Source: Pelargonium tetragonum
Taxonomy: Eukaryota > Streptophyta > Magnoliopsida > Geraniales > Geraniaceae
Direction: 5' to 3'
Assembly: GCA_036897445.1 (NCBI GenBank)
Contig: JAYMTL010000005.1
Location: 226,144-290,143 of the forward strand
DNA length: 64,000 nucleotides
Part shown: piece after piece, positions 39,370-50,800 of the stretch
How the letters are laid out: each line of letters opens with the position of its first letter
Position numbering within the stretch: position 1 is the stretch's first letter
Translations under genes and position numbers: made by a program
Notes under the pieces: generated by a model
Database searches by the model: none
The model's input: the letters and a program-made list of their open reading frames with translations, nothing else
What the model was told of the DNA's origin: nothing

Positions 39370-39600
39370 TTGCCCTTGTAGCGGAGCGGATAAGTACACT
39401 CTATGGGGAATTTGTTAGAGCAAAACCCGGATTCGTGATCCTAGCAAGAATCAACAAATTATTACTATAGTAAACAAAACTGTAAGCAACTAGGCAAGAA
39501 ACCCTCACCACAGCTCCGCGCCAGCCTTGCTTAAATTAGGAACGAACTGGTTGTTCTTGCTTTCCGAAATAGAAAAAGAGTTGTCCAAACGGGATCTTAA
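39370..39600. other. Small pocket of milder decay next to the tRNA relic
   Basis: CpA-containing words (CCACAGC, GCCAGCC, CAACTAGGC) are unusually frequent. A second structured segment at about 39375-39460 has a perfect 5-bp stem CTCTA/TAGAG with a 12-nt loop and flanking CTTG/CAAG, vaguely tRNA-like but not foldable to a standard cloverleaf. With the tRNA(Cys) relic beside it, this could be a small organelle-derived insert. Confidence 0.22.
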
Positions 39601-39609
39601 TTATTCATA

Positions 39610-42600
39610 AAATTAGTGTATATCTGATCTCTAATCGACTTGCGGGTGGAGTCAACCCTATAACGGGGCCTTATGTTAGAAGTTTAAAGGAACAAATTAA
39701 AGGGAGCTTTTTCTCTTTAGCTTATCATTTTTCCGTATGTCTATAGGATCGAGCCATTCCTAATATAGCCGAAATATGCAATTGAAAATTTATACACTTG
39801 TAAAAAGAAGGTTCGATTCTGTCAAAGGAGCCTACAGGTACTAAATCTTTTCAGCTCTAGTTATGAAAAAAGTCGTTTAGCTAGAGAAAGGAAGGACTTG
39901 TTTCCTGCTCCAACATTGTCATTTTTTCCACGAAAGCGCCCCCATATAGAAAAGGAGGCCCGAGGGCATTGCAATTAATATCTCTCAGCAGGATTCCTCC
40001 TATAAAGATATTATGTCATGGAATAACCTTTTTTAGGCTCTCACGAATTCAATTTTTAATAACTCTTCAATCTAACCCAGTTCATAAGTCAATTTGCAAC
40101 CGAACTTCTAAAAAATTGACTATAGCATCTAACTACGGATCTAAATTGGTTTTTACTATTGTCTGGTAAATATAATTTTTATAACTTTAGAGCTGAGATG
40201 AAGAGTTCCGAGGACAAAGAGTAGTGCGTATTTGATCGATAATCAATTTACCCGGTTTAATTTGTACCTTATAAATTCTGCTGAGTATGGCAATTCTTTT
40301 TGTTGTTAAAATTAAGGACTATACAAAAAGGTCTTACCAACAAAGAAGAAGAAGATGGACGGGTTAGGAAGTATTGTAATAAACCTTTCACTAGAAGAAT
40401 AAGGGGACTTTCTTAAACAAATCATAAGTATGAATTCCTTGAAATGGAGTTTATAAAATAGCAATAAAAGACAAATGTATATATATATTTTTGTAAAATT
40501 GTTTTTAATTTATAAGAGAGAACTATAATTTCGCAACTTTATATAAAACACTACGGCAATCCTTATAAAATTATAAGAAAATCTCTATGCCTAGATTTTA
40601 AAAACGAGTATCTAATTCGATGAGAATAAGTAAGAGAGTTCTTCACAAAGGAGGACGGTATAATGAATTTTGGTTTAAGCAAAAGGGCAATTTATACATA
40701 AAATAGCCGAGATCTTGGGATTCCTGCTTGTTTATTGTTAAACTCTTTCGCTTCTTAGCATATAATTCTCTACTTGCGCTTACCTAAATAAAGGGGGTTC
40801 CTACTAGGAATATCAAGAAATCTGGAAAAGGAGACTTATGCCTACTCTGTAGAGTTTCTGGTAATATGGGAAGAATTCCTTGCTATTTGTTCGGTACAGT
40901 ACTGGTATAGGATTTTTGAGCCCTCAAAGTAGACTCAGTAGTTTCAAAAGTCTTATATGATAACATACTTTCGAGTACAATAACAATAATGGGAAACTGG
41001 GTTTCTCTGGAATCTTTTTACTCTCGAAATTCTCGGGATACTGGCTTTTAGAGCAGACAAATATTTAGGTTAGCTCGAAGCTCCTTAAACTTTTCCTTTT
41101 AGAAATTTATGTGGCACTAAAGGCTTCGTTTAGAGGAGTAGACTTAGCCCGCGAAATTGATAATCAAAGGGGCGGTTCTTTACCTTTCGGAGTTAATTTA
41201 TATACTATAAATTCCTCCTTACACTCACCGTTTATATAGGTAAACCTCGAACAAAAGGAGGTCCACAAAGAGCTTCTTCTAGATATTTTTTTACTAAACA
41301 AATTAGGGGCGGTCTTTAGAACATGGGTAATAAATAAGAGCTTCCGCCTTCTCCTTATAGTTCTTCATAAGTAATATATATAAAGCACTTAAGTTAGGAG
41401 TAAAAAGCTTGTAAATCTCGAGGCCCCTTTATTACTAGTACTAGTAAGAATAACCGCCAACTGCTTTGAGACAAGGTATACCCCTAGTATGTTTACGGTT
41501 TCCCTTTTATCCTATACTGCCGGAAATAATGAAGTATATATTAGAAAAAGGAAACCTATCATATCGAATACCACCAAAAGCTTCAGTACCTGTCACTCAT
41601 TGGAAAAATCTTACTTTTGAGTAAGAACAAAGCTCTTTTTATTAGAATAAAGTCAATTTTTAAGCTTTCTCGTTTTGCAACAAAATCCTCCTTGATTTAT
41701 TTAGTTCTAGGTAAGGCTTGACTTTCCTTCACGAGGATCCGATTGTCAGAGCTCGATACGATTAATCTGAGGTATTCTTATATAAGTAACATAGAATTTC
41801 TTTTTGTACTTATTCAGCCTGCGGGGGATTACTGCTTTTCAAAATTTACGCGAGATTTTACAAAAAAAAAATTGTTACCAGAGCTTTTCAATTTAAGTTT
41901 AGGAATAAGATTCGTTTGTTATAAAGTTTTTAGATTTGAGTATAACCGGGGATTCCCGTTGAAAATCAATAAGATATAGCTTTGCTTAGTTTAGAAAGTT
42001 CTTATTTTTATCAAAAAGAGTTCCCTACCTGTTTTGCCAGTATCTCTAGGCTCTTGCTTATCGCGCATAAACCCAAACCGTTCCGTTAAAAAAACACACA
42101 CAGCAAATCCCTAGCGTGAGGGCCCCTCAACCTCAGATATAAATCAAAGTACTGACACGAGTCTGCCCCTTTTTTCTAATATTATCCCCGGTGTACTCAG
42201 TAAATGTAACTAAAAACCGCTAATAAGCAGGGGAGCCCCTTAGCTCTTGTAGAGAAAGCCTAAAGCAGAGAATACCCGTTTTACCAAGTAAAAAGCTTTT
42301 TGATATTATAGGAAGTACTCGCTAAACAAGAGTCTCGCAATACCCGACAGCTAAGTTTTGAATAGAATTAAAAGGGATAAAAATAAGTTTAGCAAAAAGT
42401 ACAGGGATCCCTAGGAAGCTCTTGATCCTCGAAATATACGCTTGAGGAAATAAATAAGATAAAAACCTAAAGTGAAATTTACTTACTTTTACTGAAGCGT
42501 ATTCAACTGGATTCCCCTAGGTTTATATCCCCGCAGGAAGAGTTGTTTTATGAGTATAAAGATAAAGAAACCGCGTATTTAGCGAACTTGCTTGATAGAG

Positions 42601-42700
42601 AACTTACGCTATAGCTCACTTAAAACCCAGTACCAGAGCCTATTCACTCCCCCATGACTTAAGTCTTTGCGCGATTCTATGTTTAAAAAAGGAAAGATTC
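39610..42700. other. Gene-free RIP-degraded tract
   Basis: No supportable feature. The frames 39969-40169 and 41743-41979 are short, start with TTG and have no recognisable domain. Confidence 0.5.
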
Positions 42701-42718
42701 TACTTGCAAACTAAAAAA

Positions 42719-43063
42719 ATGAAGTACTATGCCTGGGTTAAAGTATACAAATACAGAATTGAACGAAGAGACCCGATTCCCTTTGAAGTTAAAGTTGTTC
42801 CTAAGCCTAAGATAAGTTGTCACTTTAAAATTAAAGAGAAAGCAGCCCCTGAACTATGCAGTCAATTCTTTGTTTCCCGGATACCTCTTCAATACAAAAG
42901 ACTACAAAGAGCTTTTATCTGCGAGGCGCCTAAAAGATGGGTGCGAGTTCCCTCGACGAGAGAGGCCACCAAAGATAAAGAGAGTAAGATTAAGTATATA
43001 ATAAAGGGGTATTCCTTTAGTTTCAATTCAATACAATTAATAAGAAGTCCTGTATTTCAATGA
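42719..43063 (+). CDS. Longest open frame; hypothetical, possibly spurious
   Basis: From ATG 42719 to TGA 43061 there are 114 codons; an upstream in-frame TTG at 42704 would add five. The product is very basic, alternates Lys/Arg with hydrophobic residues in the first 45 positions (MKYYAWVKVYKYRIERR), contains PKPK and EAPKRWVRVP motifs and three Cys, and has no signal peptide or membrane helix. CAA, TGC and TGG codons survive, so RIP is light here. At this composition the longest chance ORF in 64 kb is about this length, so it may mean nothing. A small single-copy gene or an exon is the alternative. I recognise no homologue and see no promoter or intron signals I would trust. Confidence 0.2.
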   Translation: MKYYAWVKVYKYRIERRDPIPFEVKVVPKPKISCHFKIKEKAAPELCSQFFVSRIPLQYKRLQRAFICEAPKRWVRVPSTREATKDKESKIKYIIKGYSFSFNSIQLIRSPVFQ

Positions 43064-43069
43064 AAGAAG

Positions 43070-43880
43070 TTCGCTACTTTTTTTTGTATTACTTCCTATA
43101 AAAAAAGAAATTGCTAAATCTGCTATCAATCAAAAGGAAATTCTTACTTACTTCATAAAAGGTTTCCGTATCTTGAAATTCAATTTTAACTGAACTCTAA
43201 GATATCCCTGGTTATTTCGAGTCTAAAAGGGAGGGATTTAAGATCAAGGCCTCAAGCTACTAAAAATCCGTATTCAATTAAAGGAGTTTAAGGGCACTTT
43301 ATTATATCTTATTTTTCATCAGTCAAAGTCTTTTTCTTGTAATACTTATTATCACGTCGAAAGAACCTCGAGGCTGTGACACAAACACTTTTTTACAAAG
43401 ATCTATCGGGCATCTCCTTTACATAAAAAAGACATCCTCTTTTACTAGACTAGACCACAACCTACATTTACTACGGAATAAGTTAGAAATTTAACAAATT
43501 GAATTCTTTCTATAAAAAAGGGTGCCTTTCTCGTTAAAGTGGGGTGTCCTTATACTAAACACTTCTAACTAATCTGGATTCTTTTCATCTTTTTAAGTTA
43601 TGGAGTACTATAGCAGGATATATCAAAGAATATAACTTATTACATCGCTTAAACTTGAGTTTTGACAAGCAAAAAAGAAGGAGCAAAGCCACCTTTTCAG
43701 TAGCTATAACAAGGGCCCAAGCTAACCTCAATTTCTTTATAAAAAGGGTTTTTACTGAAAAACCCCTTTCTTAGTTACAAGGATTTTTTAAGGCAAAGCA
43801 AATTTAAGTTACACACTCTCTAAAGATATATCTATCCGATGATTGGACTTAGAGCTAAAACCCCTTTCAAAAGGCCTAAA
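43070..43880. other. Gene-free RIP-degraded tract
   Basis: I see nothing supportable between the 42.7 kb frame and the repeat-rich block starting near 43.88 kb. Confidence 0.5.
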
Positions 43881-43887
43881 AACTGAA

Positions 43888-43905
43888 ATATCTGATACTG
43901 CACAA
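43888..43905 (+). repeat. Dispersed repeat word, partner at 58907-58924
   Basis: Eighteen bases (ATATC-T-GATACTGCACAA) match 58907-58924 with a single T/A difference, on the same strand. Weaker similarity continues for about 20 bases (AATTTGTAA against GAATTGTAA). This word sits just past the C-terminal end of the decayed ORF at 44 kb. Confidence 0.5.
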
Positions 43906-43955
43906 TCTAATTTGTAAAAAACCACATAATTTTTACAGATTTCTCAATCTTAATA

Positions 43956-44334
43956 ACTAGACTTCTCTTTAGAGCTATTATCTGTCTTGGTTGTACTACT
44001 CTTCTTGGAGCCTTACCCTTCCACCTATACCTCTTTTGTTACTTAAGAGCTGCTCTTCTTAACTCTCTTATTCATACCTTTTATCTTAGCTAGACCTGTC
44101 TCTTTGGGGCTGGGCAAGGCAATTGCAGAGACTTAGACTTAATCTTACTCCCCCTTTTTATAATAGCAAAACTAGGGGTTCTCCAAAAAGATTCTCAGGG
44201 GACCACATTCATCTTGACTTGGTTACACTTATGAATGTTTATAACCTTGATCGGAATACCCGCAGGAGCCCTTAACTACCCCCTCTTTTTGACTTCTTTG
44301 TTTTATACTGACTTGTTTATGAGCTATAGCTATC
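43956..44334 (-). pseudogene. Decayed ORF of the multi-copy family, copy D
   Basis: One minus-strand frame (plus-strand codon starts divisible by 3) runs about 126 codons with ten TAA/TAG stops, at plus positions such as 44229, 44223, 44172, 44145, 44139, 44133, 44043, 44025 and 44013. A single TGA lies at the distal end. It starts near HKQVSIKQRSQKEG. Later it becomes Lys/Ser-rich (RVKKSSS) and ends with KTDNSSKEKSS, equivalent to the DTEFSS acidic/serine box of copy C. The central part is not obviously similar to copy C, so this may be a diverged subfamily. Confidence 0.45.
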
Positions 44335-45179
44335 TTATTCTGTGTAGCTGTATCCTTCTTTTGGGTCTTAGCTGTATTCCCTGGCTTACTGTTATTGCCT
44401 GTCTTATTTAATATTCTAGGTAGAGGTCTTCTTATTGTTATTTTCGTATTGTAAGAGTATTTGAGTTTTAGTTACTAGTATAGTAATAGATAATAGAATA
44501 GATAGTCTTAGTTGCTTTCTATTCCTCCTTTATTGATCGAGGTATTCTTTTTTAGAGCTTAACTTTTGTTTAGTAGAAGAATTCTCTTAAGTATCCGAAA
44601 ATTGGGTATTGATTGACTGCATCCCAGATTTATGCCTAAAAATTCCATAGTAATGAGTGCTTTACTATAGAGAGACTAGAAGGACAAACTCCTGAGAAAT
44701 TAGTAAGGAATAAACGTTGAAATTTCTTTTATTTGAGCCCGACTCTAAGTATAAGGAGCCCCTACAAGTCTACCATATTGTAGTTATTTAGACTTTCATA
44801 GAGTTACTTGTTTCTCTGGGTTTCCCTTGAAATTCTATGTTATACCTATCCGGAATATTTACTAGCAGTCACCCGGGTCAACAAACAAGGAGCCCTGTAT
44901 AGTACTCTTTGAACGATAAACACCCAGAAGACAAGAGGAAGACCCCTTAGTTTAGAGTGAGAGACTCATAGACTTTCCTAAACTATCCTAGACTCTCTAT
45001 TAAATGCTATTACACTCCTATATAAAAAAAGAAGTAAGAATAACTAATACAATAAATAGACAATAGCAACAAGCTAAAACTAAAAGAAGAAGAATACAAA
45101 TCTATTAAAAAAGGTAAACAAGGCATCTTCGCTCGGGAACAAAATGCAGTGACAAAAGGAATTTTCAGTTTAGTAGGAA

Positions 45180-45193
45180 GGTAATGTAATTAA
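45180..45193 (-). repeat. 14-bp word TTAATTACATTACC, copy 4
   Basis: On the minus strand the sequence reads CCTTAATTACATTACC then TTCCTAC and TAA. The LITLPSY peptide is kept, followed at once by a stop. It is a fragment of the same coding box as at 34.47 kb. DNA downstream on the minus strand does not continue the frame recognisably. Confidence 0.6.
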
Positions 45194-45479
45194 GGAAGCC
45201 AGTATTCTCTATAGTCTCTAATAAGAGATTCTAAATCCAGACCCAGACAATGCAGTTTCAAGACAAGAATCTTAATATAACAATACATGTTAAAGCTATA
45301 AAGGAAAGCACACGAGAAATACCCTAAGAGGGGCCCGCCCTCAAATACCCAAACTCTATTTCCTAAGCTAGGATAAGTGACGTATGACCCTTTTTTACAG
45401 CTTAGCTTTGGCTCTTTCTTTATATAAAAAGCTCATAGTAGACTCCCAAAATTAATAAGACTACATATTCAGAGTCTTA

Positions 45480-46000
45480 GAGAAGCCCTCAAAGGAGTGT
45501 CCCGCGATCAGTCTCTAAGAAGCCAAGTCCGAGATCTGACAAAGAGTTTGGGAATATGCTCCTGGAATTACCTTAGGAGCTCCTTGCGCTTGTTTCTCTA
45601 TTTGTATTCTACTCTTCTTTCTAGTTATGTCCTCTCGCTCTTTCTCAATTATATCAATCAGGTTTCTCTTGTCTTCTATGTTACTTGTTCTAGTCTTTTC
45701 TGTTTTGATTCATGAGCTTCTTCCGTGAATGAGGCAAACTTGATTTGCATTTCTTATCAGTTAAAGGCTTAGAGGCGAAGGGATGAAATTCATAGGTTTT
45801 TGGTTGACTCCCTCACGCTCACGCGAGACTTCTCGTCTTTTTAGCTTTTTAAGGTATCCGGGTCAGGGTTCAACTCCTGCGACTTCTAAATCTTGGCTTT
45901 CCGACCCCAACCACCTTAAATACTCCTATCAACTCAACAAATCTTCCTCTGTAGTTTTAGTGTTACTGTACTTAGACTAAAGTAGTCCCTTAAGTCCTTG
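45480..46000. other. Pocket of milder decay, unidentified
   Basis: G+C and CpA/TpG content rise for about 500 bases. Frames 45497-45715 (72 codons, hydrophobic middle rich in Leu/Ser/Tyr) and 45783-45980 (65 codons, Ser/Pro-rich) are short and neither is recognisable. A T-arm-like GGGTTCAACTCCTGC lies near 45867. It resembles the 11 kb island in texture but is shorter. Confidence 0.25.
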
Positions 46001-46474
46001 TAATCTCTCTCTTGATCATTATAGCCTGACCTAACTTCGAGAATGCTAACTGAAAACGAAAGAATATCTCACTTGTACGAAACCCGGAAAACAGAGGGGG
46101 CGCGAAGCACCTTACCCAAGTTCTTTATACTTTCTTTTAAAGCGCCTTTAAAACTGAAACAGGAATATTGCTCCCCTATTCTTGTCTTGCATTATTGCTA
46201 AATATTGCCCTTAAACCCGGTTGTAAAAACCCTTGCACTTTAGATTGGGAAAGTCTTTGTATCTTGTAAAAAGCTCCTATTAACCTAATACAGGACTGGA
46301 AACATTACTAAAACCCCGTAATTAAAGCGAGGTGTCCTAAAACGGAATTCTTTTATAATACTAGACCGGGGTAAATAGAAAGGATTGCGGGGGAATAAAA
46401 GAACTGAGACTACATTAATGTGTTTCCAGTAAGGACAAGATTTATAGTATATAAAGGTAAGATTTTCTTAGGTT

Positions 46475-46532
46475 TCTGATCCAGTTAACGAAGTTAGTTA
46501 CAAAGCTAAAGTAAGAAGTTTCTAGTAAAGAA
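46475..46532 (+). repeat. Dispersed repeat, copy 2 (partner at 771-832)
   Basis: This is the more mutated copy of the 771-832 repeat. It carries TA where copy 1 has CA (one site) and TA where copy 1 has TG (two sites). The direction of change is that expected from RIP. Confidence 0.7.
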
Positions 46533-46539
46533 AAAGGGG

Positions 46540-47840
46540 TTAAAGTTTGCTAGAACTAAGTGTGCTTACGATATGACCCGGCAAATCAAGAAAGTAAAGT
46601 ATGAATTCTAATAGAGGGATTCGAGGGCTGGGGTTCCTTTGTTTCCAATCTCGGAAGAAGTATAGATAGGCTTCTTTTCTTATATTCTGGATCCAGTTAA
46701 AGCTAATACATAAGGAATTCTTAAAAAAGGGGCTTTTTAGTAAGCCTTATCTATACTTTCATATAGAGCTTTTTAGAAGACTAGATAACAGCTAAACGAC
46801 GAATCATTAGAAATTCCCAGGGCGCCCTTAATTACTTCAGGAAACCCCTAATATATATATTGCAGTACCCTTATGCGTAGACTTTCATCTCAGAGATCTC
46901 TTCCCTTTCTTTTAAGGCCTACAATCAAGAGGGGAACTTTAAAGGGGGTACCTCATAATACTATAGGACCCGAGAAAACAGGGGAACCTCGTTGGGTTTA
47001 GGAACTTAAGACTTTATTTAACCTTTTGAAATTAGCAAAGGGAAAGCTTTATTAAGATAGGACTCCCTTTATTAACAATGTCCAGGAAATCCTAATAACC
47101 AAATTCTTAGAATATGGTTTTGGTTATATTAGACTTCCATAAAAAGGATTTATAGTTTACGATCGCCTGCTTATATACGCCTAACAAGTTTTCTTATAGT
47201 AAGGAGCTCATGCACGACAGCAAAAAAGAATGGCTTCACTCTAAAAAAATAAACAACAAAAACCTATGCACGAGTTTCTTAGAGTAATGGAGTTGCAGTT
47301 TTCGCCAGGAAAGGATAAACCCTTGTTTAACCCCTTACCTTCTACTAAAATTAAGCGTACAACCCCTTATAAAGGAATACTCTAGGCTATTTGTAAATTA
47401 CTTTCAATGAAGTAAACTGGGACTGAGGAATTAAGAGGTATAGAATAGATAGTACTCGTTGTTTAAAAAGTCTTCCTTTTGTACTCTGCGGATTGCTAGA
47501 GAGAGGCCTTAGAGATACTGGGCAATTATAAAATCTTAAAAAACTACTTTCTTCTTCTCCTAAATGAAAGACTTACCTAGAAAGAAAATAAATAGAAAAA
47601 GACCTTGCCTTAGAGTCTTAAAAAGGTACTCTTAGCTAATGTACTCTTGACAATATCCACTGCTAGAGTACTACTCTTCTGATAAATAATAGGATAGACT
47701 CTTGTTAGGAAGATTTCTTAGACTTAGTCTAGCTACTCTATTCCCTAGGATATTTAGGAATTCTCTTTTTATCTTTTAGTATCTATAGAGCATTACTCTA
47801 TATCTATTAAGTCTTTTTAGAAAGTATAGTATAGATAGTC
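46540..47840. other. Gene-free tract, partly repeat-like
   Basis: Includes the short similarity at 46683-46730 to 26385-26424. From about 47.5 kb the minus strand becomes A-rich with many CTA/TAG words, like the stretch preceding 61.05 kb, and may be degraded LTR DNA. Confidence 0.35.
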
Positions 47841-47853
47841 TACAGGAAGAGAG

Positions 47854-47867
47854 GGCGTAGCCTGACC
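47854..47867 (-). repeat. Possible LTR-terminus repeat, copy 1
   Basis: The plus strand reads GGCGTAGCCTGACC, matching GGCTTAGCCTGACC at 61053-61066 with one difference. Both are preceded on the plus strand by a TATAG/TAGGTAG-type AT-rich run. On the minus strand this gives GGTCAGGCTA followed by an AT-rich region. An LTR end is one explanation, but no TG...CA border or target duplication is visible. Confidence 0.35.
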
Positions 47868-47899
47868 GTCTCTCTTAATCTCTCTTTCTTCTTTTCTTA

Positions 47900-50800
47900 T
47901 TTAGTAATTTAGTAAGGCTTAAACGAAAAGAGCCCTCTTAAAGGTAACTTATTTGTTCTAAAGACTCTAAAGAAATAAAATGAAAATTAGATCAAATGAA
48001 AAAAAACTACGGACTTTGGTATCTAAACTAGTGATAAAAGAAAGAATTTGTTTATACTTTGGCATTGTTTTCTTTAAGATGGATTCCTCTTTTTAGTATT
48101 TTGGAAAGCCTTTATTAAAAATAATCCCTCTTATTCCTGAATTTTAAAGCTATACTTAAGGTAAGGGTTGCTCCTTTATAGGTTACTTTGTTTCCAATCT
48201 CTAAGCTGTGTTTGCGATAAAAACCGTAGAACTAAGAGTTCTTATTTTCCTGGTCTAGTTTTAAGTACCCGCAGCTTTCATTTTAAAAGTGATTTTTGCG
48301 AAAAGTTAGAATTCTTAGGATTCGCTGTGGGTTTCTTATATCCGAGCTATTTTCCTATTTCCTATGTTTTTTAATTATTGCTTTTTCCATTGTTAAGCTT
48401 TGCCAAATACTGTATCTTGTACTACTAAACTTCTACTCTAGAAACGACCCTACTTGCAAAAACCCACCGGATAAATTTCTTATTGCTTTATTTACTCTAA
48501 ACATAAGGAAATCCTCTCCCCTTAATAAGCCAAGGACCTTGTATTTTAGGAAAAAAAGTACTGCGTGTGATAGGGCCCCTTTTTGTAAAGTTAAATGCCT
48601 TTACTTTTCTTAATTATAAAGTACCCTTAAAAACTGGATTAAATAAAAATTTTTAGAATAGCAAGTTCTTGTTAAGTTTCCAATCACAAACAGAAAAGCT
48701 TAAAGTGTCCCAAAATAATGTGGTACGTACCGAATAGAAGTGCTTAAAATGGATAGCTTGAGGATTTATACTAAATCCCCTTAACAAAAAAAGGGCTCCT
48801 AATCAAATTTTTTCAGTACCTTTTTTTAATAATAAGGTAGCACCTGCCCCATAAAGTGGGAGGCCCTAACTATATCTTGGGATTCTGACGCCAAGGAATT
48901 AAAATCGATAACATCAAACGCAAGGCCTTATAAAAACTGAATGTCGAAAAGTCTTACAAAAATGGAGATCCAAGCTGTAAACATTGAAGGCAAATAGCGG
49001 ATCTGTACAAAAACTCTTGGAATAATTCCTAAATAAGTCTTTATTCTAGAAACAAGTGCAAAAAGAAAAGGGGGGGCTCACTATTTTATCCGGGTCAACT
49101 TCTGTAAGTTTTACTTACATCAAGGGTTCCTTGGGTAGAACTTTTAAGGTAATAGTTCTGATGGATGTTCTGCGCGGAATTCCCCTAGAGTAATCACAAA
49201 GTATAAGGAGACAGGATAATATTCCCCAGTATATTAGATATTAGGGTATCCCCTTTCTTTTTATAACCAGAATTTCCTACCTCGACTTAAACCTTTTACT
49301 AAAAAACAAAGGCTTGATCTGGAGTGTTAACTAATTAAATACCGGGGCCACCTTTCGTGCACTATAGCGAAAGTTGTGTAATATCCCTATGTCTTTTTCA
49401 TCTTGCAGTTTTACTCAGGATTTCTAACATCTGAAACCCTTCTTGATATTGAAAGCGGCTTCCTTACATTGAATTACGATTTTCCTGTTAGGGAAAGTTC
49501 TACTACCTATGCAATTGAAACTCTTAAGGATAATAGGTGGGCTTTTGTGAAGTTTTTATATTAAGGTAAAAAACTCTACGCTCGATCTCTAATTCAAATT
49601 CACTACGACTGCAGTATATATTACATAGATATAGTAAGAGAATCCCTTTGGAGGTAGAGTTTTTCTTATAGAATATAAAGCGAGGCCCTTTAGAAGCAAT
49701 AAACCTTGGAGTCCTTAAGAGTTTCTCTTTATACCGTTAGGCTTTTATCCTCCTTAACGATAAAACAGGGAGCAAAAGAAAATCCTTAGCAAGTAATAGA
49801 ATTCATTTATAAGGAAATTAAATTAACTATAAACGGATTCTTCTGTTTATTTTAGGTACAGTAGCTTTCATTTGTGTTCCTTCGCTCCTATATAAAGCTT
49901 GCCTTCTAGTTAGCAAATCCAGGTAATACAAAAACTAAGGGAAATCCCATTACATAATAGATATCTTACTTACTAGTCTGAGTTCTTAGGACAAGATAAA
50001 TGCACTGAAAAAAGGATGACTCATAGATAGATAGCTTAACAACTAGAATAGAGACTTATAAGACTTAAAACTCTCTGTAGTAAAAGCCCCGAAGAACAAA
50101 GAATATGCCTTATTAACAACTAAAAGAACTACTATAACTGTATACTATTTAATTTAATAATGTCTATTACTCTAATAACTAGTAACTAGAACGTAGATTG
50201 CAAATTTCTTATAATACTACAAAAAAAATGACCTATAAAGTATATAAGAAGACTATATTAGCTACAGTTGCAAAAAGGCAGGGAATCTTAAGGCCCATAA
50301 TAAGGGTAGAGCTATCACAAAGAGTAAGGCTAATAAGAAAAAGGAAAATTTTTGTCGGTCTCAGCTTAAAGGTAATTAGTTTCCCACGGGGAGAGTAGGT
50401 TTAAGATTTTTTTAAGTCTAATGCTAGGTGTTTAAGTGATTTATTAGTGTTAGGTATAGCCTGTTTTAAAAGGAATATTTAATCAAGGTAAGAGTTGTAG
50501 TAATTAAAACTAGTAAGGTTTTGATACAAGAGATTCCTTTTTTACAGGCTTCCTCTCTTAAAGTTATCTAAGAACAAAGTGTAAAGCAATTAAAATAAGT
50601 CTTCATAGTGGGTATTTTGACTTTTTTCTTTCTTATTTTATACTTAGTCACGAGATTTAGTGTACAAGTAAAGTCTTTCCTTAAATAATAAGGAATTCAA
50701 GTTAGAGGGGGTCTCTTAGAGGTTTTTTCAAATATTTTCTAACTAAAGGAGTTTCTTCCTCAAACTAAGTCTTATCAAAACGAGACCCTTTAGACACAGC

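Noticed and set aside
39375-39460. Second tRNA next to the Cys-like relic
   Set aside because: The perfect CTCTA/TAGAG stem encloses a 12-nt loop, and the T-arm is only a 4-bp hairpin with a 5-nt loop, so the geometry is wrong.
40470-40500. TATATATATAT runs as a regulatory or replication origin element
   Set aside because: Such runs are expected in TpA-enriched DNA and no associated consensus or gene is present.
48296-48613. 105-codon plus-strand frame as a gene
   Set aside because: It overlaps another frame of similar length, has AT-driven composition (Phe, Leu, Tyr, Lys) and no domain or codon signal.
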